This document shows positions 23,907-31,618 of a stretch of DNA of 48,132 nt, in pieces. The notes under the pieces are model-generated. The model made no database searches. It had not been told where the DNA came from and saw nothing but the letters and a program-made list of their open reading frames with translations. Positions within the stretch are counted from its first letter, which is position 1, and every line of letters starts with the position of its first letter. Source of the stretch: Bacteroidales bacterium (lineage in GTDB: Bacteria; Bacteroidota; Bacteroidia; Bacteroidales; Muribaculaceae); contig CAAGDX010000037.1 of assembly GCA_900768685.1 (NCBI GenBank), positions 1-48,132 of the forward strand, given 5' to 3'. Both the position numbers and the translations under genes were made by a program.

Positions 23907-25388
23907 ATGAAAGTAAAAGCGTTTTCCGCTATCAAGACAGCGACGTTCTCTGCAATGGCAGCGTTCGGACTTTTGGCTATTAACGGTTGCGGTGGTTCAG
24001 AAACCCAACTTTTTCCGCCGTCAGAGTTTTCATCAGAACTTATGGAGGACTATGTTCGCACCAAGGCGTCACTCCAAGACCCTATGCCGAGTGATATTTC
24101 CGCTTACATAGATTTTTCCGACGGTGTGAATATAGCATACAACACTCCTGAAAATAAAGACATTCTCCGCACTATTCTCAACTCTCTCTCCGGCAGCAAT
24201 GTGGAGTATTTCCGTCTTGCCGACAGCAAAGTGGATACACTTAAAGGTACTCCCGACGACATTTTTGTCAAAGCCACAAATCCAAGGGAATACCTCAAAC
24301 AAAAGGCTCCTATCCGCAAGGCATTGGAGCAGATTGTGGAAGCCGGCAAGCCTGCAGTGCTTATCACGGACTTTGAGGAATACGACGGAAACGGCGTTCA
24401 CGACAATGCTTACGCTAAAAGATATTTTGTGGATTGGCTCAAAGCAGACCGCAGCATCACTTTCTTTGCCGTAAACTACAAGGAAAAAGGAAAAGACAAA
24501 AAACTTTTCTTTACTATTTTTGACGGTAACCCTAACATCCTTATAGACAAAATCACAAATGCGATGAAAGGCTGTGCAGATAGTTACGGCAAATTTGTGA
24601 TGAGTACAAGCAATTACTCCGTTATTACCGATTATCCTGCTGCAAACAAGGGCGGTAACTACCACAATCTTGAAGGTATTGACAACGTGACTTGCGTTCA
24701 GGAAGATATTTCCGCTGCAGACAGATTTACTCTCATGCCGGAATACAAAACGGAATATTATCCTCTCGGTTCACCGTACGCAGACATTATCGCAAATGGA
24801 TGTGCAACTCAAAATGAATCAAAGCCTTACCCACCGTACAGTTATACTTATTTCCTCCAGAATATCTACTTTAATTTCTCCAATTTTGCTTACGATGACG
24901 TGGAACTTGACATCGTAGTGAGCAACGCACAGGCAGACTACGACAGTTATTTCCGATATGTGTATGCGGAAAATCAGCGTGCTGTCCACGAAGACGGAAC
25001 GGAAGATAATTATATCGATGTTCACGGTGTGAACAAGTACCCGTACGTTCCTGTGGCTATGACGGAAGTGAAAGATATTTTCAAACTTGATGACGAACCT
25101 TCTAAAAATTATCCGAATGTCAAGAAGTTTGAAGGATTCACGGAATATGGTTTGGACTTTGACTGGGACAAATTCGACGGCTCTCAGATAAACGGTGCGG
25201 AACTCGGTGACCTTCTCCGCGTGGATATCGTGATTGAAGATGTTGATGACAAAAAATCCGAAGACCTCGAAGAATTTTTCAGTTGGGGCAAGTACAACAA
25301 CCTTAGCGAATCCGTTCGCCTTGCACTCCAGGAAGTTCGTCCTATAGGCAAAGTGGTTTACACATTCTATGTCCGTACAGCATACTAA
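23907..25388 (+). CDS. vWA-like lipoprotein, first gene of the tubulin/Hsp70-like module
   Basis: A 493-residue exported lipoprotein. The signal peptide ends in INGC (C28), followed by GGSE. Residues about 62-225 look like a degenerate von Willebrand A domain: AYIDFSDGV (66-74) occupies the DxSxS metal-site position with D69 and S71 kept but the last Ser replaced by Gly, and PAVLITDFEEYD (149-160) gives the second-strand Asp (D155). The C-terminal half (about 230-493) is rich in Tyr, Asp and beta-prone segments and matches nothing I recognise. It heads five co-directional genes, 60 bp before the three-TM gene, and could be their periplasmic or outer-membrane anchor. The vWA call rests on pattern only. 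Confidence 0.6.
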   Translation: MKVKAFSAIKTATFSAMAAFGLLAINGCGGSETQLFPPSEFSSELMEDYVRTKASLQDPMPSDISAYIDFSDGVNIAYNTPENKDILRTILNSLSGSNVEYFRLADSKVDTLKGTPDDIFVKATNPREYLKQKAPIRKALEQIVEAGKPAVLITDFEEYDGNGVHDNAYAKRYFVDWLKADRSITFFAVNYKEKGKDKKLFFTIFDGNPNILIDKITNAMKGCADSYGKFVMSTSNYSVITDYPAANKGGNYHNLEGIDNVTCVQEDISAADRFTLMPEYKTEYYPLGSPYADIIANGCATQNESKPYPPYSYTYFLQNIYFNFSNFAYDDVELDIVVSNAQADYDSYFRYVYAENQRAVHEDGTEDNYIDVHGVNKYPYVPVAMTEVKDIFKLDDEPSKNYPNVKKFEGFTEYGLDFDWDKFDGSQINGAELGDLLRVDIVIEDVDDKKSEDLEEFFSWGKYNNLSESVRLALQEVRPIGKVVYTFYVRTAY

Positions 25389-25448
25389 TTTCATTTGCAA
25401 TAAAAAAAAACAAAAATAAATAATAACCTAAAAAAACACTTAACTATT

Positions 25449-25889
25449 ATGTTACACCTTCTTTTACCACCGACACTTGCAGGCAAACTCGGTGCACAAG
25501 TTGCTAAAACAGCAGAATCACAGCCAACAGTAGCTGATATTTGGATTTGGGCAATCATTGTTCTTGCAGGTCTTCTTGCAATAGCGGTTATCTCAGCAAT
25601 TTTGATAAACTATCGTCCCGGCGGCGCAGACAAAACAACTCGCCGCGTATGGTTCTGGGTTCTTGCAGTGCTTACTCCTATAGCATCTTTCTTACTGAAC
25701 TTTTTTGTGCATATCAAGGACTTTGAGGCAACTTTCCGCACACTCAGCCCTACAAAAATACAGGAAACAGTGAAAGCGCTCACTATGAACAACGTCTATT
25801 CCTGCATCGCTGTTTTTGCAGCATTTATCCTCATAGGCTTTGTTCTGAGCAAGGTGTTCAAACGCTCTAAACTCGGCACTTGGTTTTAA
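25449..25889 (+). CDS. Three-TM membrane protein of the tubulin/Hsp70-like module
   Basis: A 146-residue inner-membrane protein. TM segments lie at about 31-54 (IWIWAIIVLAGLLAIAVISA), 67-88 (VWFWVLAVLTPIASFLLNFF) and 117-136 (YSCIAVFAAFILIGFVL). A loop of about 28 residues with FEATFRTLSPTKIQETVKAL separates TM2 and TM3, and the C-terminus is short and basic. No family is recognised. The start MLHLLLPPTLAGKL is weakly hydrophobic and may be peripheral. It lies between the lipoprotein and the tubulin-like gene, with spacers of 60 and 70 bp (the second holding a small GCAGAT/ATCTGC hairpin at 25899-25915). It would suit a membrane link between cytosolic filaments and the envelope. Confidence 0.7.
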   Translation: MLHLLLPPTLAGKLGAQVAKTAESQPTVADIWIWAIIVLAGLLAIAVISAILINYRPGGADKTTRRVWFWVLAVLTPIASFLLNFFVHIKDFEATFRTLSPTKIQETVKALTMNNVYSCIAVFAAFILIGFVLSKVFKRSKLGTWF

Positions 25890-25959
25890 CCGACGATAGC
25901 AGATAGCAAATCTGCAAATAAACAAATAAGACAGTTGTTTCACTTATCCAATCGTAAAC

Positions 25960-27615
25960 ATGAACGACAACCTATTTATTATTTCTATCGGCGGAACAGG
26001 TATGAGATGCCTGGAATCCTTTGTTCACCTTTGTGCTATGGGTATGTTTGACGGCAAGGAAATAAACATCCTTACTATTGACACTGATAGCAGCAACGGT
26101 AACAAGGACCGTGCCGAGAACCTTATAAGCCTTTACAATGACATTAAGGGCTCCGCAGGAAAAGAAGGCGGTGCACCAAACCGAAATACTTTCTTCTCCT
26201 CAAAACTGAATTTATACAAATTTTCAACAGACTATACCGGCAATCGCAGTTCTTTCGCCAAACTTTCAAAAATAGGTGATGAAGACGTGGATAACCGTGA
26301 CCTTGCAGACCTCTTCCTGGACAATGACACCGTTCAGAAATTCGACCTCGCTCACGGCTACCGTGCACAAACTCACCTTGGCAGTATGCTCATGTACAAC
26401 GGCATTGTGGAAGCTGCTCGCAGTGCATACATTAAAGGCGATGATGCAATGCCACAGGAAAAGCAACTCCGTGAATTCGTTATCAAGATGCAAGACGCGG
26501 CTGCAGGTGCACGAGTATTCATTTTCGGCTCTGTATTCGGTGGCACAGGCGCTTCTTCAATTCCCGTTGTGCCGCGTGCACTGAACGATGCAGTGAAAAT
26601 TTTCTCGGAAGGAGCAAACGTGCTGAATCCGGAACAAGTAAAATTCGGTGCTTCTCTCCTCACATACTACTTCAAATTCCCTAACCCTGACGCAACCAAG
26701 AAGGCTGAGCAGAAAGTGATAGCAAGTTCCAGCAATTTCTCTATAAACAGCCAGGCGGCACTGGAATTTTACCGCAAAGACCCTACTGTAAAAACATTCT
26801 ACCATCGTCTTTACCATGTGGGATGGCCTTCAAGCATGAGTCTTGACCTTGGCGGCAAACTCCTCACGGGTGGTAACAACCAGAAAAATCCGTGCCATGT
26901 GGTGGAACTGATGTGTGCTATGGCGGCTTTTGATTTCTTTAATCAGGAAGAACTCAATTCCGACAGCAACCAGGAGAATATGCCTTGCTACTACCGCACT
27001 GTGGAAGCAGACGATTCCGGCACATTCTTCAAATTCACTCCGGAAAGTTTCACCACGGAATACGCACAAATGTTCCGCGAAAAGTTTGCACAACTTTTCT
27101 CTCTTTCAAACGTTGTGCTCGCGAGGGAAGGTGCTGCGGACGGAAAGGAATCTTCAGGAAGTGAAAAATATGGTCTTCAGGGTTTCATCGGGCGTATTTC
27201 CCAAGCCGGAAACAATACATTCGACACACTTGACGTGAACGATACGAAGATGCTGGAAGAATACTTAAAATACTTTGCATTCAGCATTAACGACAAAGAG
27301 GAAATTGTTCCGGGATGGATTTATCAACTCAAAGCCTCCGTTGGCGGTGGAAAATTCATTTTCCGCAACGAAGCATTTATCAGCAATGTGAGTGAATTCA
27401 GCAGAATTAAAAAAAGTCCGGGTACTATCTTTGAAGACAGCGAAAAAGACAAAAACTGGAAAGGCGGAGGATTATTTAGCTCCCAGTATGATGCATTTAT
27501 CGACGATTTGAAGAAGTCCAAAGTAAGTCAGGACCAAAACTATTCTTCACTCAAGGAGCAATTTATTGCTTATCTTTACAATGCTGTCCGCACAGCACAT
27601 AATTTCGAGTCATAA
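25960..27615 (+). CDS. Tubulin/FtsZ-like GTPase-fold protein
   Basis: A 551-residue protein without signal peptide or TM segment. The N-terminus LFIISIGGTGMRCLESFVHL (GGTG at 11-14) followed by INILTIDTDSSNG (35-47) matches the first nucleotide-binding strand-loop and following strand of tubulin/FtsZ folds. FIFGSVFGGTGASSIPVVP (188-206) corresponds to the tubulin signature GGGTGS/TG loop, with one Gly changed. This arrangement is that of the Pfam 'Tubulin like' (Tubulin_2) family rather than FtsZ itself. It is too long for FtsZ and lacks its C-terminal partner-binding peptide. The region after about 290 is uncharacterised. GTP binding is likely from the loops; polymerisation is unproven. It is encoded 27 bp before the large Hsp70/actin-like gene. 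Confidence 0.78.
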   Translation: MNDNLFIISIGGTGMRCLESFVHLCAMGMFDGKEINILTIDTDSSNGNKDRAENLISLYNDIKGSAGKEGGAPNRNTFFSSKLNLYKFSTDYTGNRSSFAKLSKIGDEDVDNRDLADLFLDNDTVQKFDLAHGYRAQTHLGSMLMYNGIVEAARSAYIKGDDAMPQEKQLREFVIKMQDAAAGARVFIFGSVFGGTGASSIPVVPRALNDAVKIFSEGANVLNPEQVKFGASLLTYYFKFPNPDATKKAEQKVIASSSNFSINSQAALEFYRKDPTVKTFYHRLYHVGWPSSMSLDLGGKLLTGGNNQKNPCHVVELMCAMAAFDFFNQEELNSDSNQENMPCYYRTVEADDSGTFFKFTPESFTTEYAQMFREKFAQLFSLSNVVLAREGAADGKESSGSEKYGLQGFIGRISQAGNNTFDTLDVNDTKMLEEYLKYFAFSINDKEEIVPGWIYQLKASVGGGKFIFRNEAFISNVSEFSRIKKSPGTIFEDSEKDKNWKGGGLFSSQYDAFIDDLKKSKVSQDQNYSSLKEQFIAYLYNAVRTAHNFES

Positions 27616-27642
27616 CCCTTCATTATTTATATATAATATATT

Positions 27643-30600
27643 ATGGCAGACAAACCCTTAGTAATCGATACCTCGGAGAATGGAAAATTGCTCTCCGACC
27701 GCAATTCGTGGCGATTCATCGACAATCAGGAACCGTTCATCAGAAATATAGAAACAAATGCTATAAACGATGAAGGAGTTGACGTAGGTACTATCGTTTC
27801 CGGTATTCCTACCGTTTTTGCACGAGTAAACCTTTTCCGCTCCGCTATCGCCGCTTGTTCCAATCCGCAGTCAAATGCCGCTACAAGCAACCTGATGGTG
27901 TACTACAAACAACTTGCAAGCGAATGGAAAGGACTTATTGCCGCAATAGCATGTGATTCTGCGTATTTCAACGTCCGCAGAGTGGATATGGCTTATTCCG
28001 ACGGCGAACCTATTGAGAAAACAAGCAATATATATGAACCTAAAGGTGCTTTCGGTGCCATGCTTATGGAAGGCAAAAGTCTCTGGTGCAACCAGATTCG
28101 CGGCGACCAAAAAGCAGGAATCCCGTTTATCAACATCATAAAGTACGACGGACAGGTTGTGGCAGGTACTTCACCATACACTATGGTGTTCACCTCCATC
28201 AGTTACCGCATTTCTCAAGCATTTGCACTGGACAAACCGTGGATTAACAATGAAACGGGACGTTTCCAGGACCCGCTGGAAGGAAATATCGGCAACGACT
28301 ATCTCCGCAAACTTTACGCTTACATAAATCACTTGCTCAAGCAGGTGGAAAAAGTGCGTGAGTACTATGCAAAATCAGAGATGCTCAAAGGAGCACCTGT
28401 AGAAACGTACTCGGACCTCTCGGAGTTCCTCGGAGAATGGAGAAAAGACATTGTGGAATACGCAAATCACCCTTCAAGACAATTCAATCTTGAAAACAGT
28501 GCTACTCCTACGGTAAACATCTTTGACCTCCGCAATGCTGACAATGAAATCCAGCATAATGCTCCATACAGCATTTTCTTCAACTATCAGAACAAACTCT
28601 GGGGCGTTGACGGAAATATCTATGCTTCCGAGCGTGAAGGTGCCATATCTTTTGACCCGCAGACTCTCTTGCTGCCGGAAGAAAGCGAAATTGCCAGAAT
28701 TATTCTTCCTCCAAGCACAGACGAAAAGAAACTTCCGCTCCTCGTGCTCAAGGCTAAAGTGATTGGCGACGATAATCCCGCTTTCTTTGCTCTCCCGCTC
28801 AGCCCGAAAGGACTTGACGTATTCGGCAAAAATATTCATGCACTCGTTGGTGCGGCAGATGCAGGCGTTTCCATTCAGTCCTCCATCACCGCTACGTTTA
28901 ACCCTGCAGCCACGGAAAAACAGTTGCTGATAAATCTCCGTCTTGTGAACACAGACGACAGCAGATACCAGAACTGCGAGCGTGCTTACACTATCAAGCC
29001 TTCTAACATTATCAATAATAAGGACATCCTTATCTGGCCTAACTTCATTTCAAAGAACTGGAACAGGTACTTTATGTACTCCGAACTTCCACACGCCGTT
29101 CAGGACCACAATTATCCTTATCGTGCCACTCCTTTTGCAGCCGATATGGACAATGAACTGCGAATTATAAACGATGAAGAAGGTAATCCTCTCTTGCTCG
29201 CAAAGGAAGGACGTCCGCTTCCTGCAATAGACAAGGTCAAAGTGAGAATGCCGATTGTGGCAGACTCTCGTGTGGCAGACAAAGCATATAAATACGAAAT
29301 TTACGAGAGTAACAAACCTTTCAAGGGAGTGCAACTCGCTTCCGCATCCGGTGCTATTGGCGGTTTCCTTATTATCCGCTACGGCACAAATCCGGGAGAA
29401 GGTTTCCCGTTGGATTTGAACCGCGACGGAATAAAGAATCTGCACCCTGTAAATATTGGTATCGACTTCGGTAGCACAAATACTTCCGTGGCATACTTTG
29501 ACCCCAAAACAGGTTCACAAGCAGAAGGTTTCGTGTTCAAGAATCTGAGAATTTCACTCATCAGAAACGCCAAGAACACGGATGTGGCAACTCCGAGCAA
29601 CCTTTTCTTCTTCTCCGGCAACGAAGTGCCGTCAAATGCAGTGAAAAGTATGCTCACGCTTCATGATTCCAGCCGAATTGTGAAAGAATCTCCAAACGAG
29701 GACGATATTGAAATGCTTTCAAAAGAAGTGAAAGGCGGTTTCCCGTGCTTTATTCGCAATCTTCCTATATCCGATGTGGAAAACAACCGTATTCACATCA
29801 ATATTCCAAACAGCGGAAACGTGACACTCATCAACGATATGAAGTGGAGCGAAGACAAGGAAGAAGGTGCAAACAGAAAAGCATTTATCCGCACACTTGT
29901 TCTCCAAATCTATGCCCAACTCTTTGCCGGCATTAAGGGCATTCGCATGGTGCCTACTACACTCAAGTGGTCTTACCCGTCATCAATGTCGAAGAGCATG
30001 TGCAACAATTATCAGAGCATTTGGAGTACGCTTGATGATATTTATCCAATAGAAACCACTCAGGCAGATATCACTCCTATCAATGCGGCTACAGTTTCCA
30101 CGCAGAGCACCCAAAAAGAAGATACGGACGTGTTCGGATTAGGTGGTTCATTTGAGTCTTCAGATGACAGCCTTAATATGAATGCGTTTGGTGATATGAG
30201 TGGTGATATGAGTGGTGATATGAGTGGTGATTTAGGCTCAGACTTCGGCTCTGAAACTCCAAGTCAGCCTCAATTTGGAAAAGACCTTGTTGGTGACGGT
30301 TGGGATACAGAAGAAAAATCTGCTACCCGAGGTGCCAAGTTTGAAATAGAAAATCCAAATGCGGAAATTGTTTATAATCCGGAAAGCCTGATTAAAAACA
30401 GTACCGATGCTCTCTCTGAAGCCTGTGCTGTGGCAAACTACGTTTCCACTTCCACACAAGTGGATACCACAAGCGCTTCCATGCTCACGCTTTGCTTTGA
30501 TATCGGTGGTAGCACCACGGATATCACGGCTCTCTGCACACTTAATTCCACACCGGACGGATTGACGATGATTAAGCAAAACTCTATCCGTTTTGCTGCA

Positions 30601-31596
30601 CAAATGGTGGCTCGCGCAACAAAGAAATCACCTAATTTCTGCAATGTCCTCCTCAGAATATGTGAAAGATTTGACCTTCATATCTCCGGACTCTCCGCCG
30701 GACCGGACAGCCGCTTCACTCCGGAAACCGCTCCATACTATTTTGAACAAATAGTGGATAGGCTTAATCCGGAACAACTCAAATATTTCTATCAGGAAAT
30801 ATCTATCAACTGTCAAGACTTGATGTGCGTAAACCTCTATGTGACAGGACTTATTATGTTCTATGCAGGTCAACTTACTGCTAAACTCGTACACCAACTC
30901 AAACATTCTCGCGAAACAAAACTTGCTCCAAACGAATTGCCAAATGCATTTATCACGTTTGCCGGCAAGGGCTCAAGACTTTTTGAATGGTGGAGCACTG
31001 TGGATTACAATGCCGCTTCCGCTTACTATAAGAAAATGTTTATCTTCGGTATGGGTGGACTGGAACGTGCAAAACATCTCCTCCAGGGATATCCTACAAT
31101 CAATCTTTCCAATAAGATTAATGAGAATGTGAAGTACGAAGTTTCAAAGGGTCTTGCTCGCACAAAGACTAATCTCTATGTGCCGCAAAACAACGATGCA
31201 GTGGAAATTATCGGTGAAAACGGATTCGCAAAGGTTAATGCGGACTTCTCCAAAACTCCTCTGCCGGCAGACCATATCCTCACTCCGGAAATGATGGAAG
31301 ACTTGGGCAATTACTTCGTTTCACTGCAAGACGGCTCGCCGGAACCTACGTGCAAGCAATTTATAAATTTCTGCTCACTCTTCTTCCAAGTTACATCTCA
31401 AACTTTCAACTTGAAGATGACAAAACAGGAATTTGTGCAAGCATTCAAGAAGATGAATATCGTGGCATACATAAGAAACTTGCCTGAATACGAAAGAGCA
31501 AAGGCTAAGGGTAGCAGCAAAGATGAACCGTTTGACTTTGTTTCTCCGATAATTATTCTTGAAGGTGCTAAATTCTTTAATGATTATCTTGCTTAA
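27643..31596 (+). CDS. Large protein with Hsp70/actin-type (ASKHA) ATPase core
   Basis: A 1317-residue cytosolic protein. Residues 1-600 are an N-terminal region I do not recognise. The ATPase core starts at VNIGIDFGSTNTSVAYFD (phosphate-1 loop, 607-618). Phosphate-2 is CFDIGGSTTDITA (951-962) and the adenosine motif is FITFAGKGSRLFEWW (about 1103-1117), all intact. A low-complexity Gly/Asp/Ser/Met-rich insertion (about 825-905) lies inside the core. The size, late position of the ATPase core and neighbours recall the SrfB 'virulence factor' family of large Hsp70-like proteins, but I cannot confirm this. It is flanked at 27 and 22 bp by the tubulin-like and degenerate Hsp70-like genes. An ATP-driven chaperone or filament role is plausible. 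Confidence 0.78.
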   Translation: MADKPLVIDTSENGKLLSDRNSWRFIDNQEPFIRNIETNAINDEGVDVGTIVSGIPTVFARVNLFRSAIAACSNPQSNAATSNLMVYYKQLASEWKGLIAAIACDSAYFNVRRVDMAYSDGEPIEKTSNIYEPKGAFGAMLMEGKSLWCNQIRGDQKAGIPFINIIKYDGQVVAGTSPYTMVFTSISYRISQAFALDKPWINNETGRFQDPLEGNIGNDYLRKLYAYINHLLKQVEKVREYYAKSEMLKGAPVETYSDLSEFLGEWRKDIVEYANHPSRQFNLENSATPTVNIFDLRNADNEIQHNAPYSIFFNYQNKLWGVDGNIYASEREGAISFDPQTLLLPEESEIARIILPPSTDEKKLPLLVLKAKVIGDDNPAFFALPLSPKGLDVFGKNIHALVGAADAGVSIQSSITATFNPAATEKQLLINLRLVNTDDSRYQNCERAYTIKPSNIINNKDILIWPNFISKNWNRYFMYSELPHAVQDHNYPYRATPFAADMDNELRIINDEEGNPLLLAKEGRPLPAIDKVKVRMPIVADSRVADKAYKYEIYESNKPFKGVQLASASGAIGGFLIIRYGTNPGEGFPLDLNRDGIKNLHPVNIGIDFGSTNTSVAYFDPKTGSQAEGFVFKNLRISLIRNAKNTDVATPSNLFFFSGNEVPSNAVKSMLTLHDSSRIVKESPNEDDIEMLSKEVKGGFPCFIRNLPISDVENNRIHINIPNSGNVTLINDMKWSEDKEEGANRKAFIRTLVLQIYAQLFAGIKGIRMVPTTLKWSYPSSMSKSMCNNYQSIWSTLDDIYPIETTQADITPINAATVSTQSTQKEDTDVFGLGGSFESSDDSLNMNAFGDMSGDMSGDMSGDLGSDFGSETPSQPQFGKDLVGDGWDTEEKSATRGAKFEIENPNAEIVYNPESLIKNSTDALSEACAVANYVSTSTQVDTTSASMLTLCFDIGGSTTDITALCTLNSTPDGLTMIKQNSIRFAAQMVARATKKSPNFCNVLLRICERFDLHISGLSAGPDSRFTPETAPYYFEQIVDRLNPEQLKYFYQEISINCQDLMCVNLYVTGLIMFYAGQLTAKLVHQLKHSRETKLAPNELPNAFITFAGKGSRLFEWWSTVDYNAASAYYKKMFIFGMGGLERAKHLLQGYPTINLSNKINENVKYEVSKGLARTKTNLYVPQNNDAVEIIGENGFAKVNADFSKTPLPADHILTPEMMEDLGNYFVSLQDGSPEPTCKQFINFCSLFFQVTSQTFNLKMTKQEFVQAFKKMNIVAYIRNLPEYERAKAKGSSKDEPFDFVSPIIILEGAKFFNDYLA
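30190..30231 (+). repeat. 12-bp in-frame tandem repeat inside the large ATPase gene
   Basis: Three exact copies of GGTGATATGAGT (30190-30225) plus a half copy. They encode Gly-Asp-Met-Ser repeats at residues about 850-863. Being a multiple of 3, copy-number change would keep the frame. Confidence 0.9.
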
Positions 31597-31618
31597 AAAT
31601 TGATGTAGTAATAAAAAA

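Noticed and set aside
24069..25400. Minus-strand open frames opposite the vWA-like lipoprotein gene
   Set aside because: Antisense shadows of a GC-biased coding frame; Phe/Val-rich translations without family features.
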